Shown here in pieces: positions 40,909-49,086 of a stretch of DNA of 58,494 nucleotides. Numbering within the stretch: the stretch's first letter is position 1; each line of letters starts with the position of its first letter. Made by a program: the position numbers and the translations under genes. The DNA is taken from NCBI GenBank assembly GCA_964506075.1, contig CAZDKO010000006.1, positions 2,036-60,529 on the forward strand, read 5' to 3'. The notes under the pieces are model-generated. The model saw nothing but the letters and a program-made list of their open reading frames with translations, was not told the origin of the DNA and made no database searches. The stretch comes from CAZDKO01 sp964506075 [NCBI: uncultured bacterium]. Lineage in GTDB: Bacteria; CAZDME01; JAYEMH01.

Positions 40909-42711
40909 TCAAAAAAGAAACGGCATATAGCGGTATTTGACTTTTTTCATATACTCTTTATACGCCGGGTCCATCCCTAAATGTCTTTCTTCCGTTAATG
41001 ACCTTAAATGGTAAATAATGAAAGCCACGATTATGCCCCCGAGATATTTATCGGAAAAGAAGAGAAATTCCAAAAACCATATTGAAGGTTTGGAAATATA
41101 AGCCGGATGACGAATGAAAGCGTACGGCCCTTTAGCCACTATGCCCCGGTTGGTGAGATTGCTCGCTTTAAAACCCAGCGCTATAGTAGCACTCAGGTAA
41201 AGAATCCACAGCAGAACAATGACGACGCTAACAACCATCAGTCCGGTATTACTTAAATGAAAATTGGAACGGACAGGAATAATTACGTCCATCCAGACGA
41301 AAGATAATTTATTAAACGGCGGGTAACACCATAAACAAACCATCCATCCCAGAAAAGTCGGTTCAACTGATTTTATTTCGCTGTTTAATTTTTTGCTTTC
41401 TATGGAATATGAAAAAGCAAATATAGAGGTGTCTACCAGTATAAACAGAATTATTAAAAATTTATTAAAGGTGTAGAAATCAAAGTGTGCTTTTCCCAAT
41501 CCATAATAGAGATAACAGGAATGAGCAACCGTCCAGCTCCACAATAGGGGCAGGAAAAAAAATTTTACCAGAAGCGAAAGAAAAGCGGTCCTGGTCCGGG
41601 GAGTCCAGTTTGAACTTTTTCCGGACGGATCGGATTTACGACGATGAAAAAGCCCGTATAAAAAGGAAAAAACGAGCCACATTTTTTTATCCGCCAATTC
41701 CTGGTGAAGAGCCTCCGGTTGTAATCGCCTGAGCTTAAAAAACGAAAAGGTCAAATAAGACATAACGCCGATAAAATAAACAGGTAAAATGACGTTCCGA
41801 AACGGGGTGTAATCTCTCCCCCGGAATAAACCGGGAAATTGAAAAATACACACCAACAAAATAAACACCAGAAGTGAAAAAACATAATAAATTTCAGCCG
41901 TACAGGTTTTACTCCTGGCATATTTATACAGAAAGACCAACAATAAAAAAATCAGGATTAAAAAAAGACGGGACATTACTTTAAAACTCAAAAAATTTAA
42001 ATAACGGCTCTTTAGTATAGAGGGAACGTATTCAGCCGAAACAGTCGTTTTATTATATCCCGCCGAATGGACAGATTCTCCATTAATCGTCTCTATCTTA
42101 TCAATTATTAAATAGGCGGTGTAATTGTTGCTAAACTCAGGCGTGGTATAGATGAGGTGGTAAAGAAGTCCGTTATCTTTTTTATCAAGGCGTGATATTT
42201 CTAATTCCTCAGGCAAGATAAACTGAAGGTTATCAAGATAATCTTCCGGTTCTATCCTGGCGGTAATTTCCAGGCTTCTATTGAATGTTTCCTTTGAAAT
42301 TTCACTTTTAAAATTAAGCCGAGATTCGACCCCGAAATCAAAGATATCGTTGGAGACAACCGATAACATAATACCGTCATTTAGATAATATAGTTTACAG
42401 TATAAATTGTAGCTCCCTTTAACGGCCGGTTCCTCTATCTCCAGTTTAACAAGCTCCTGCTGGCCCGAGAGTAATACGGCATCCGTCTTGATTAAACGTT
42501 CCCTGCCGTTAAAAAAATATTTTATCCCTTTTATACGGAGCTCATCTTCCCCGATATTATTAACCCGGAGAAAGTAATTATCTTCGGATTTGATTATGGT
42601 TAAATCAATGGTAATATTGGCGGCTAAAATTTGATTAGAAGCCAGAAACATCCATAAAACGGAGAATATAATTATCAGGCTTAATTTATTTCTGGTCATA
42701 TTTGTTTTCAT
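40909..42711 (-). CDS. membrane protein with exported N-terminal domain and ICMT-like C-terminus
   Basis: This 600-residue protein has an N-terminal signal (LIIIFSVLWMFLASNQILA) and a beta-sandwich-like extracytoplasmic region up to about residue 235. Six or more helices follow. The C-terminal part has KGPYAFIRHPAYISKP and EERHLGMDPAYKEYMKKVKY then MPF, the pattern of isoprenylcysteine carboxyl methyltransferase and phospholipid methyltransferase families. I do not know this exact architecture. A SAM-dependent methylation at the membrane is suggested by the C-terminus only. It begins 36 bases after the sensor kinase gene. Confidence 0.7.
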   Translation of the reverse strand: MKTNMTRNKLSLIIIFSVLWMFLASNQILAANITIDLTIIKSEDNYFLRVNNIGEDELRIKGIKYFFNGRERLIKTDAVLLSGQQELVKLEIEEPAVKGSYNLYCKLYYLNDGIMLSVVSNDIFDFGVESRLNFKSEISKETFNRSLEITARIEPEDYLDNLQFILPEELEISRLDKKDNGLLYHLIYTTPEFSNNYTAYLIIDKIETINGESVHSAGYNKTTVSAEYVPSILKSRYLNFLSFKVMSRLFLILIFLLLVFLYKYARSKTCTAEIYYVFSLLVFILLVCIFQFPGLFRGRDYTPFRNVILPVYFIGVMSYLTFSFFKLRRLQPEALHQELADKKMWLVFSFLYGLFHRRKSDPSGKSSNWTPRTRTAFLSLLVKFFFLPLLWSWTVAHSCYLYYGLGKAHFDFYTFNKFLIILFILVDTSIFAFSYSIESKKLNSEIKSVEPTFLGWMVCLWCYPPFNKLSFVWMDVIIPVRSNFHLSNTGLMVVSVVIVLLWILYLSATIALGFKASNLTNRGIVAKGPYAFIRHPAYISKPSIWFLEFLFFSDKYLGGIIVAFIIYHLRSLTEERHLGMDPAYKEYMKKVKYRYMPFLF

Positions 42712-42747
42712 AAATAATCGGACCGCAACGAAAAAAAAGAGAAATCG

Positions 42748-44082
42748 CTAACCTTTGACCGGCAGAGTCAAATAGAATACCGTCGCTTTATTAGCTTCAC
42801 TTTCCACCCAGATTCTTCCTCCGTGCGCTTCTACCGCCATTTTACAAAAAGTCAGCCCCAGTCCTTTTCCCGATTTTTGTCTTAATTTATCGTCCTCTAT
42901 CTGGGCAAATTTATCAAAAATCCTCTCGCGGTACTCTTCCGGGATTCCCTTCCCTTCGTTTTTTACTTCCATAGTGATTTCTTTTCCGGCGCAGATTACC
43001 TTTATTTCTATCTCAGAATTATCCACGCCGTATTTTATGGCGTTGGCTAATAAGTTTATAATGACTCTTCCCAGAATTTCTCTATCCGCCCTGATAATAT
43101 TTACGCCGCAGGATATCCTGTAAGACACTTTTTTATTTTCACCCTTAGCGATTATATTCATGGAATCTACTATTTGAGCCAGAAAATCTTTAAGGGCGAT
43201 ATCTTCGTAGTGTAAGGTCAATTTATCCTCTTCCATTTTACTTATATCCAGAATGTTGGAAATCATCCTTTTCATTTCCTGACATTTAAAAACAGCCAGT
43301 TCTAACTGCTCTTTCTGTTCATCCGAGGTTATTTTTTTTAAATCTACTTTTAAATATTCAATTATATTTATTATTATTCCGAGGGGATTTCTTAAATCGT
43401 GAATAATCAACTGGGTCAGAAGTTCTTTATTTTTTTCCAGACTCTTTAACTTGGTAATGTCCCGGGAAACCCCAAAGATACTCGTTACCTTACCGCCGGA
43501 ATCCTTAACCGGAACTATCGTTTCCAGACAAACTTCCCGGATAGAACCTTCCCGGGTATGTCTAATTTCAATTGAGCTAATCTGTCCTTTTAAAGCGGCG
43601 GTAAAGGCCCGGGTAAACTTTTCTCTATCTTCCTCAATAATGCTATTTTTAAAGTTATACTTCTTAGCCGCTTCTAAGCCAGTTAATCCGTGTTCTTCCA
43701 GGCCCCCGGTGTTTATGAATAGAAGCCGGCTTTCCCGGTCAAAGAGTTTTATGCAGTCCGGAGAAATATCGGTTAAACTCCTGTACTTTGCCTCTTCGTT
43801 TTCCAATTCCTCATTTAATAACCGGCACTGGGAAATTTCACCGGTCAGGGGACGAAAAAAGAACAAATACAATAAAGGAAAAAGAATAAAAACCAATAAT
43901 AAACTATCAAGACCCGCCTCCTGAAAAGCGGTCAAATTTAAAGGGATATAACGGAATAAAAGCATTATCCCTGATTCAATGATAAATATCCCGAGAATAA
44001 AAATGACTAAAAAACGGCAGGCACCGCAGAATGTTGGCTTCCGATGACGGTGTGGCGATTCAGGCGGCTTTACATTTCCCAT
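42748..44082 (-). CDS. PAS-domain membrane sensor histidine kinase
   Basis: This 444-residue protein has two transmembrane helices (about residues 25-45 and 60-80), a PAS domain (FDRESRLLFINTGGLEEHGL to IFGVSRDITKLKSLE), an H-box HDLRNPLGIIINIIEYL, N-box NLLANAIKYGV, and the G-boxes of a HATPase domain (GKGLGLTFCKMAVEAHGG). The start at 44082 has GGGAG seven bases upstream; the frame to 44106 lacks one. No response regulator is encoded nearby, so its partner is elsewhere. A promoter lies at 44147-44175, adjoining hairpin R5. Confidence 0.93.
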   Translation of the reverse strand: MGNVKPPESPHRHRKPTFCGACRFLVIFILGIFIIESGIMLLFRYIPLNLTAFQEAGLDSLLLVFILFPLLYLFFFRPLTGEISQCRLLNEELENEEAKYRSLTDISPDCIKLFDRESRLLFINTGGLEEHGLTGLEAAKKYNFKNSIIEEDREKFTRAFTAALKGQISSIEIRHTREGSIREVCLETIVPVKDSGGKVTSIFGVSRDITKLKSLEKNKELLTQLIIHDLRNPLGIIINIIEYLKVDLKKITSDEQKEQLELAVFKCQEMKRMISNILDISKMEEDKLTLHYEDIALKDFLAQIVDSMNIIAKGENKKVSYRISCGVNIIRADREILGRVIINLLANAIKYGVDNSEIEIKVICAGKEITMEVKNEGKGIPEEYRERIFDKFAQIEDDKLRQKSGKGLGLTFCKMAVEAHGGRIWVESEANKATVFYLTLPVKG

Positions 44083-44146
44083 AATATCTCCCTCATTTTT
44101 GGGCATTATTTTCCAGATTAGAGCTCTCGAAGATTTATAAGAATAT

Positions 44147-44175
44147 ATTCTATCGGTTTTTTAAAGAGTCTGCAA
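44147..44175 (-). promoter_or_regulatory. promoter of the sensor kinase operon
   Basis: On the minus strand TTGCAG (44170-44175), a 17-base spacer ending AAAAACCGA, TAGAAT (44147-44152). The -35 lies in a segment GAGTCTGCAAGCTGAATT that also occurs next to hairpin R3 near 23,709. Confidence 0.55.
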
Positions 44176-44197
44176 GCTGAATTACAACTGGCGTAGT

Positions 44198-44232
44198 CCC
44201 CGCGTTTAAATTCCTTCGGAATTTACGGGGGG
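44198..44232 (+). repeat. dispersed hairpin element (R5) after the YgiQ gene
   Basis: CCCCGCGTTTAAATTC, loop CTTC, GGAATTTACGGGGGG. It has the same clamp and GTTTA bulge plan as the others, here in plus orientation like the GIY-YIG blocks. It starts two bases past the ygiQ stop and lies just upstream of the sensor kinase promoter. Confidence 0.72.
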
Positions 44233-44234
44233 CG

Positions 44235-46016
44235 CTACCTGGGGCGGGTAAACTTTCGCAGGAGAGGCAGGGCATTAAGCTCTTTAAGTGCCCTTACCAA
44301 TAGTTTTCTATTTCCCGGATTTTTATACTGGAGGAGCGCCCGCTGCATCTTTCTCTCGCGTAAAGATTCAGGGACATATACTTTTTTACCGGTAAAAGGG
44401 TTAACCCCCGTATAATACATTGAGGCGGAGAGAGTCATCGGAACAGGAATAAAATCCTGTATCTGCTCAGGAGCCATTTTGTGTTCGGCCAGATACAAAG
44501 CGAGCTTGAGTGTTTCCTGAAGAGAAGCGCCCGGATGAGAAGAAATGAAATAATTAACGATAAAAACATTGTTTTTAAGATTACTGACGGTTTTTTTAAA
44601 CACCCCGACGAATTTTTGATATACGGCAAAAGAAGGTTTATTCATTAACGCCAGAACTTCATCCGAACAATGTTCCGGAGCGACCTTAAGCAGCCCGCTG
44701 ATATGATATTTACATATTTCTCTAAGATACCCGGCGGCGTAATCATCGGTCAATAAATCGTAACGGAAACCGCTTCCAATAAAAACGTGATTTATTCCCT
44801 TAACCGCTTTAATTTTTCTATATAACTGGAGAGATTGTTCATAGCCTAACTTAAGGTTTTTACATTTATCCGGTAACAGACATTTCCTGTCCCGGCAAAA
44901 ACCCTTACCTTCCCACAAAAAACAGTCCGCAGCGTAAAGATTGGCCGTGGGCCCGCCGATATCGGTAATAGTCCCTTTAAAATCATTTCCCGAGGCGATA
45001 AGCCGGGCTTCTTTGAAAATTGACTCTTCGCTTCGGCTTTGAACGATTCTTCCCTGATGGTAATATAAAACGCAGAAAGAACATTCACCGCAACAGCCCC
45101 GGTGCGAAGTAATGGAAAATTTTATCGTCTCAAAGGCCTTTATTCCTCCGGAAGCAGTGTAAGAAGGATGCCAGGCCCGGGCGTAAGGAAGGTCATAAAT
45201 ATTATCAAGCTCTTTAACCGAAAGCGGTAAGGCCGGCGGATACTGGATGACAAAACGGTTAGCGTGGGGTTGAACAACCGGTTTAGCTTTAAAAGGATCC
45301 ATCTCATAATAAGCGGCGGTGAAAGCCCGGTTGAAAGCCTTTTTACTTTGAGATATTTCCTCAAAAGAAGGGAGTAAAACAAAATTCTTTAAAGAGCTGA
45401 TATCGGAACGCACGACCACGGTTCCGCGAATACCGTCTAATTTTTCTATATCCTCTCCCTTTTTAAGCCGCTCGGCAATCTCCCAAACCGGTTTTTCCCC
45501 CATCCCGTAAACAAGGATATCGGCGCGGGAATCAAGCAGGATGGAACGCCGGAGAGAATTATCCCAGTAATCATAGTGACCGAGCCGCCGGGTGCTGGCT
45601 TCAATCCCGCCGATGACGATAGGAACGTTTTTAAAAACCTCTCGAACCTTATTAGCGTAAACAATTATAGCTCTATCCGGCCTCAGGCCCATTTTGCCCC
45701 CGGGAGAATAATCATCGCCGCTTCTCGGTCTTTTATTGGCGGTATAATGGGCCACCATTGAATCAACGTTACCGGAGGTAAGGCCGAAAAATAATCTTGG
45801 TTTACCCAGGGCTATAAAATCACTTTTACTCCTCCAGTCCGGCTGGGAAATAATACCGACCTTAAAGCCTTTACTTTCAAGGAATCGGCTGATAACAGCC
45901 GCGCCAAAAGAATGATGGTCAACGTAGGCATCACCGGTGATAATTATAATGTCCAGTTCATCCCAGCTGCGACGCTTCATATCTTCCCGGGAAACAGGCA
46001 AAAAATTACTTTTCAT
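44235..46016 (-). CDS. ygiQ: YgiQ family radical SAM protein
   Basis: This 593-residue protein of the YgiQ family has the N-terminal signature FLPVSREDMKRRSWDELD and TGDAYVDHHSFGAAVI. The radical SAM cluster motif SHRGCCGECSFCVLYYHQGR lies near residue 305 (C-x3-C-x2-C). The C-terminal part has IQDFIPVPMTLSASMYYTG and VNPFTGKKVYVP. The reaction is not established for the family. The start could also be at codon 13 (MKRRSW), which has a clearer GGGAAG site, but family members usually include the FLP segment. Confidence 0.93.
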   Translation of the reverse strand: MKSNFLPVSREDMKRRSWDELDIIIITGDAYVDHHSFGAAVISRFLESKGFKVGIISQPDWRSKSDFIALGKPRLFFGLTSGNVDSMVAHYTANKRPRSGDDYSPGGKMGLRPDRAIIVYANKVREVFKNVPIVIGGIEASTRRLGHYDYWDNSLRRSILLDSRADILVYGMGEKPVWEIAERLKKGEDIEKLDGIRGTVVVRSDISSLKNFVLLPSFEEISQSKKAFNRAFTAAYYEMDPFKAKPVVQPHANRFVIQYPPALPLSVKELDNIYDLPYARAWHPSYTASGGIKAFETIKFSITSHRGCCGECSFCVLYYHQGRIVQSRSEESIFKEARLIASGNDFKGTITDIGGPTANLYAADCFLWEGKGFCRDRKCLLPDKCKNLKLGYEQSLQLYRKIKAVKGINHVFIGSGFRYDLLTDDYAAGYLREICKYHISGLLKVAPEHCSDEVLALMNKPSFAVYQKFVGVFKKTVSNLKNNVFIVNYFISSHPGASLQETLKLALYLAEHKMAPEQIQDFIPVPMTLSASMYYTGVNPFTGKKVYVPESLRERKMQRALLQYKNPGNRKLLVRALKELNALPLLRKFTRPR

Positions 46017-46063
46017 AAGATTATTTAAGAGCCGTTTTGGATATGATTAAAAGGATGTTTGAT

Positions 46064-46285
46064 TTAACTTATATTTCCTTCCTTCTTCGGCCTTGGGCGG
46101 GTGAAAGAAATTATCCAGCCGATAAGGATACCCAGAAATAAAGCGGCAAAGATGATGATTGCCTGACTGGTCTGAAAAAACCAGAAGAAAAATTTAATTT
46201 TTACCACTTCATAATTCTGGGCGGTAAAAATAACCAGAAGCAGTAATAAAATCAATATCGAAAACCATTTCCATTGCATTGCCAT
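46064..46285 (-). CDS. LapA-domain (DUF1049) small membrane protein
   Basis: This 73-residue protein has two transmembrane helices (about residues 6-24 and 40-62) with the conserved TAQNYEVVKIKFFFW between them and a basic tail. It matches the lipopolysaccharide assembly protein A domain family. In E. coli LapA works with LapB to control LPS synthesis. No LapB gene is adjacent. It lies between the TamB-like gene and ygiQ with short gaps. Confidence 0.85.
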   Translation of the reverse strand: MAMQWKWFSILILLLLLVIFTAQNYEVVKIKFFFWFFQTSQAIIIFAALFLGILIGWIISFTRPRPKKEGNIS

Positions 46286-46302
46286 CTCCTTATTTTGAAG
46301 AA

Positions 46303-47931
46303 CTAAAACTGATCTTTGAATTTAAAAAGTATTGTGTCTTCCGGTTTCTCTCTATTTCCTGCCGGCTTAGTTTCGTCCTCCTGTTTAAGTCCCTTTTCGG
46401 CTTCAACGGAAAGATTATCGAACAGTTGTTTCATAACTCCGATCCCTTTCTCGTCTCCATTATATTTAAGCGAGATACCGTCTAAACCAAATTGCTGGAT
46501 AAGTTTATCAGCCGGACCGGAAAGAACAAAATAATCCAGAAAGTCCTTGGCCAGATCAGGCGATATTTTCCCTTCAGCCAGGGATTGGGTAACGCTTTCC
46601 CAGCTTTTATTAGTGGCCAGCATAACGAGGAGCCGTTCCTGAGACAGAGGCGGTTCAGAACTTAATTTTAAATCCGGCTTATCAATGGTCCCTTTTAAGG
46701 CGATATCAATCTTAACTTTTTCTACGGTTGATGTTCCTTTGAAATCAAACGAGGGATTTTTAAAATCGCCGTCAAAGAAAATCCGGCTGGGTTTTAGATT
46801 AATAACCGCGCTCCTGGACCCGGAAATCTTCCCGCTTTTTAAATCTACCGTCCCGTATAATTGAGGGTCTTTCTTAATATTCTTAAGTTTCAAGTCCAGA
46901 ATTCCCGGAGAGTTTACCATGGAAAAGCCTTTATAAACGAATTTTTCCAACATAAATTTACCGCTTAACGTCGGCTCAAGCAAAGCCCCTTTGGTATCAA
47001 CGTCTACTTGTCTTATTGAACCGCTCACGTCATCAAGAACCTTGTTCCCAGGGAAAAAATCCAGAATTTCTCTGATACTGATATAATCAGCATAAAGATT
47101 AAAATCCAGAATATCCTTCCGGTAAGTCCCTTCAATCAATATCGGATTCAAATCAGCTATTTTTAACCGGCCGTTATCTATTTTAATGTTCTCAATATCA
47201 CCGTCTAAAAAAGAAAGATTGATTTTCTGGACTTTTAAAAGACTGTTATGGATATCTGGCGCAGCGGCGATGAAGTCGGAAAAAGAAACGTCTCCGTTTA
47301 ATTTTAACTTTCCGGAAGTCTTGTTTAAATTAAGGGATAAATCTCCCCCGGACTCTTCAAGAATAAACCGCTCATAGGAAAGGTCTTTTATTTTAAACGG
47401 TCCATCCAGTTTTAAATCTTCCAAAGAACCCTTCACCTTGATATTTGCCCCGGCTATACCACCCTTTATTTTTTTAAACCGCTTATCACCGGGATAAAGA
47501 AGACCCAGAATCTTTTCTACGTTAAGCTGTTGGGTTTCCACTTTTAAATCTAAAATACCTTTTTCATAACTGCCGTTTAAAAGGAGAGGGTCGGAATCAG
47601 GTAAGATTAAACGGGCGTTATCAAATTCCAGGTTAATACCCTTCTGACTGAGAGAAGAAAAAGAAATGTCCAGTTTCTGTATTTTAAAAACAGTGCCCTC
47701 CGGAGAGTTTTTTATATCCGCCAGTTCAACGTTCTGGAGGGATAATTTCCGCGCCAGCGCACCGTCTGCTTTTTCAATACTGACGCGTTTGGGTTTTAGA
47801 TACCGGGAAATCGCCAATTTGACGGTAAAGATTGAACCTTTAGTCGTAAAAAATAAATAGTAAGGAATAAAAACAATAAAAAAGAGAAGAACCGCTAATA
47901 TGATAAAAAAACGAATTTTCCCTTTAAACAT
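46303..47931 (-). CDS. TamB/AsmA-like envelope assembly protein
   Basis: This 542-residue protein has an N-terminal membrane anchor (FFIILAVLLFFIVFIPYYLFF) and a long body of repeating beta strands such as LEFDNARLILPDSDPLLLNG and KIDNGRLKIADLNPILIEG. The C-terminal DUF490-type end has LSQERLLVMLATNKSWESV and ends in FKFKDQF. TamB-like bridges carry lipid between membranes or assist OM protein assembly. It is shorter than E. coli TamB (about 1260 residues), giving fewer repeat units. GGAGACTTTT precedes the ATG. A direct repeat TTCGTATACCG occurs twice just upstream. Confidence 0.82.
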   Translation of the reverse strand: MFKGKIRFFIILAVLLFFIVFIPYYLFFTTKGSIFTVKLAISRYLKPKRVSIEKADGALARKLSLQNVELADIKNSPEGTVFKIQKLDISFSSLSQKGINLEFDNARLILPDSDPLLLNGSYEKGILDLKVETQQLNVEKILGLLYPGDKRFKKIKGGIAGANIKVKGSLEDLKLDGPFKIKDLSYERFILEESGGDLSLNLNKTSGKLKLNGDVSFSDFIAAAPDIHNSLLKVQKINLSFLDGDIENIKIDNGRLKIADLNPILIEGTYRKDILDFNLYADYISIREILDFFPGNKVLDDVSGSIRQVDVDTKGALLEPTLSGKFMLEKFVYKGFSMVNSPGILDLKLKNIKKDPQLYGTVDLKSGKISGSRSAVINLKPSRIFFDGDFKNPSFDFKGTSTVEKVKIDIALKGTIDKPDLKLSSEPPLSQERLLVMLATNKSWESVTQSLAEGKISPDLAKDFLDYFVLSGPADKLIQQFGLDGISLKYNGDEKGIGVMKQLFDNLSVEAEKGLKQEDETKPAGNREKPEDTILFKFKDQF

Positions 47932-47974
47932 AAAAGTCTCCGAAGGAATTCGTATACCGTATTTCGTATACCGC

Positions 47975-48005
47975 CTGCCTGTCGCCCGCCTGTCGGCGGG
48001 CGGCA
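47975..48005. repeat. GC-rich palindromic repeat
   Basis: CCTGCCTGTCGCCCGCCTGT followed by CGGCGGGCGGCAG forms overlapping palindromes around GCCCGCC-TGTC-GGCGGGC. A related palindrome (CTGTCTGCCGACAGGCAG) is in the mutS-mutL gap. Confidence 0.55.
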
Positions 48006-48016
48006 GAGAGATTACA

Positions 48017-48053
48017 CCCCCGCAGTTTTGTTAACCAAAAACTAGCGCGGGGG
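48017..48053 (-). repeat. dispersed hairpin element (R6)
   Basis: CCCCCGC, AGTTTTG, loop TTAACC, AAAAACT, AGC, GCGGGGG. The inner stem resembles R4 (AGTTTTG/CAAAACT), while the clamps match the whole family. Confidence 0.7.
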
Positions 48054-48087
48054 CAAGGATAACAGAGTACGAAAAACAGAGTATAAA

Positions 48088-48164
48088 AAAACAAATAACT
48101 GACAACTAACTACAGCAACTGAAAACTGACTACTAACTACTGTCTACTGACTACTTGGTAACTG
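48088..48164. repeat. low-complexity ACTGAC/ACTAC repeat tract
   Basis: An irregular succession of ACTGACAACT, ACTAACTAC, ACTGACTACT and similar 8-10-base units. A shorter related tract occurs at about 21,936-21,965. No coding or hairpin potential is seen. Confidence 0.5.
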
Positions 48165-48170
48165 AATTAT

Positions 48171-48199
48171 ATTATATCTATTTTACGAAGAGTCCGCAA
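48171..48199 (-). promoter_or_regulatory. promoter upstream of the TamB-LapA-YgiQ operon
   Basis: On the minus strand TTGCGG (48194-48199), 17 bases, a perfect TATAAT (48171-48176). The -35 with its flank (TTGCGGACTCTT) resembles the sensor kinase promoter (TTGCAGACTCTT). It would give a leader of more than 220 bases through the repeats. Confidence 0.5.
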
Positions 48200-48267
48200 G
48201 ATTATTCGGGAGGAATTGATAATAGATTCCAATACGACAGAAATTATTTTATAAACAACATATCCGG

Positions 48268-49074
48268 CTATTTATTCAACAGGAATTTAATACCGGCTGA
48301 TAATAATAAAATTAAACTATACATCCCCACAATGGCTGGCCCGGAAGGTAAATCATATATATAAGAACATATGAGACCGGAGATAACACCCGAGGCCCCC
48401 ACCAGTAGAGAGACGAAAAAAATTATCCCTGTCCGTTTAGCGAAAATTAAACCGACCATAGCCGGAATAACGAGAGAGGCAAACACAAAAACAACCCCGC
48501 AAATCTTCATAGATAAACCAATCGTTACCCCAATCGTCAAGTAAAGCAGAAAATCCAGAATATTTGCTTTAAGACCGGTCGTAAAAGCTGTTTCCCGGTC
48601 GAAAGAAACAAAAATAAATTCTTTAAAAAATACCAGATGCAGAACAAACACAATAAACATCACGCCGCCTAAAATTTTTATATCCGGCCAGCCAGCATAA
48701 AGAAGATTACCGGAGATAAGGTTTAGTCCTCTCGCTTCAGCCGCCGGGTTCTTGGCAATCAAAATAACAGCCATAGCCACACAAAAAGCATAAACAAAAC
48801 CCAGAAAGCTTTCTTTAGAAATATTCTTTTCATTAAAAGGGGCCCAAAATAATACCGTACCCAGTAACGTCAGAACGAAACCGGAGATAACCGGGTTAAC
48901 GCCGATAAAAAGCCCCAGGGCAACACCCAGAGCCGCCACTTCCGATAAAGCTATTCCCATAAAAACGACCCGCTTTAAGAGAATAAATACTCCCAGATAA
49001 GCGCAAAAGCAACCGGTAACTAAACCGCCTAAAAGGGCGGTCTGCATAAAATGTTCTTTGAAAATAAGAAACAT
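48268..49074 (-). CDS. znuB: zinc/manganese-type ABC transporter permease (ZnuB-like)
   Basis: This 268-residue permease of the ABC-3 family has about eight helices. Conserved features are GGLVTGCFCAYLGVFILLKR, MGIALSEVAALGVALG and, near the end, FASLVIPAMVGLIFAKRTG. It imports zinc or manganese delivered by the binding protein. It is encoded 12 bases after the ATPase gene and is last in the operon. Zinc is favoured over manganese only by the His-rich neighbours. Confidence 0.92.
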   Translation of the reverse strand: MFLIFKEHFMQTALLGGLVTGCFCAYLGVFILLKRVVFMGIALSEVAALGVALGLFIGVNPVISGFVLTLLGTVLFWAPFNEKNISKESFLGFVYAFCVAMAVILIAKNPAAEARGLNLISGNLLYAGWPDIKILGGVMFIVFVLHLVFFKEFIFVSFDRETAFTTGLKANILDFLLYLTIGVTIGLSMKICGVVFVFASLVIPAMVGLIFAKRTGIIFFVSLLVGASGVISGLICSYIYDLPSGPAIVGMYSLILLLSAGIKFLLNK

Positions 49075-49086
49075 TTATTTATCCTT

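Larger units (their letters stand above)
47932..48267. other. 336-base repeat-rich gap between the TamB-like gene and znuB
   Basis: No gene is seen. In order it holds two copies of TTCGTATACCG (47948-47973), a GC-rich palindromic cluster (47975-48005), hairpin R6 (48017-48053), a low-complexity ACTGAC/ACTAC tract (about 48,088-48,164), and a good minus-strand promoter (48171-48199). Confidence 0.6.

Noticed and set aside
44083-44106. Upstream start for the sensor kinase
   Set aside because: The ATG at 44082 has a clear GGGAG site; the extra eight residues have none.
14581-48053. Dispersed hairpins as a CRISPR array
   Set aside because: They are single, kilobases apart, have variable inner sequence and no regularly spaced spacers or cas genes.
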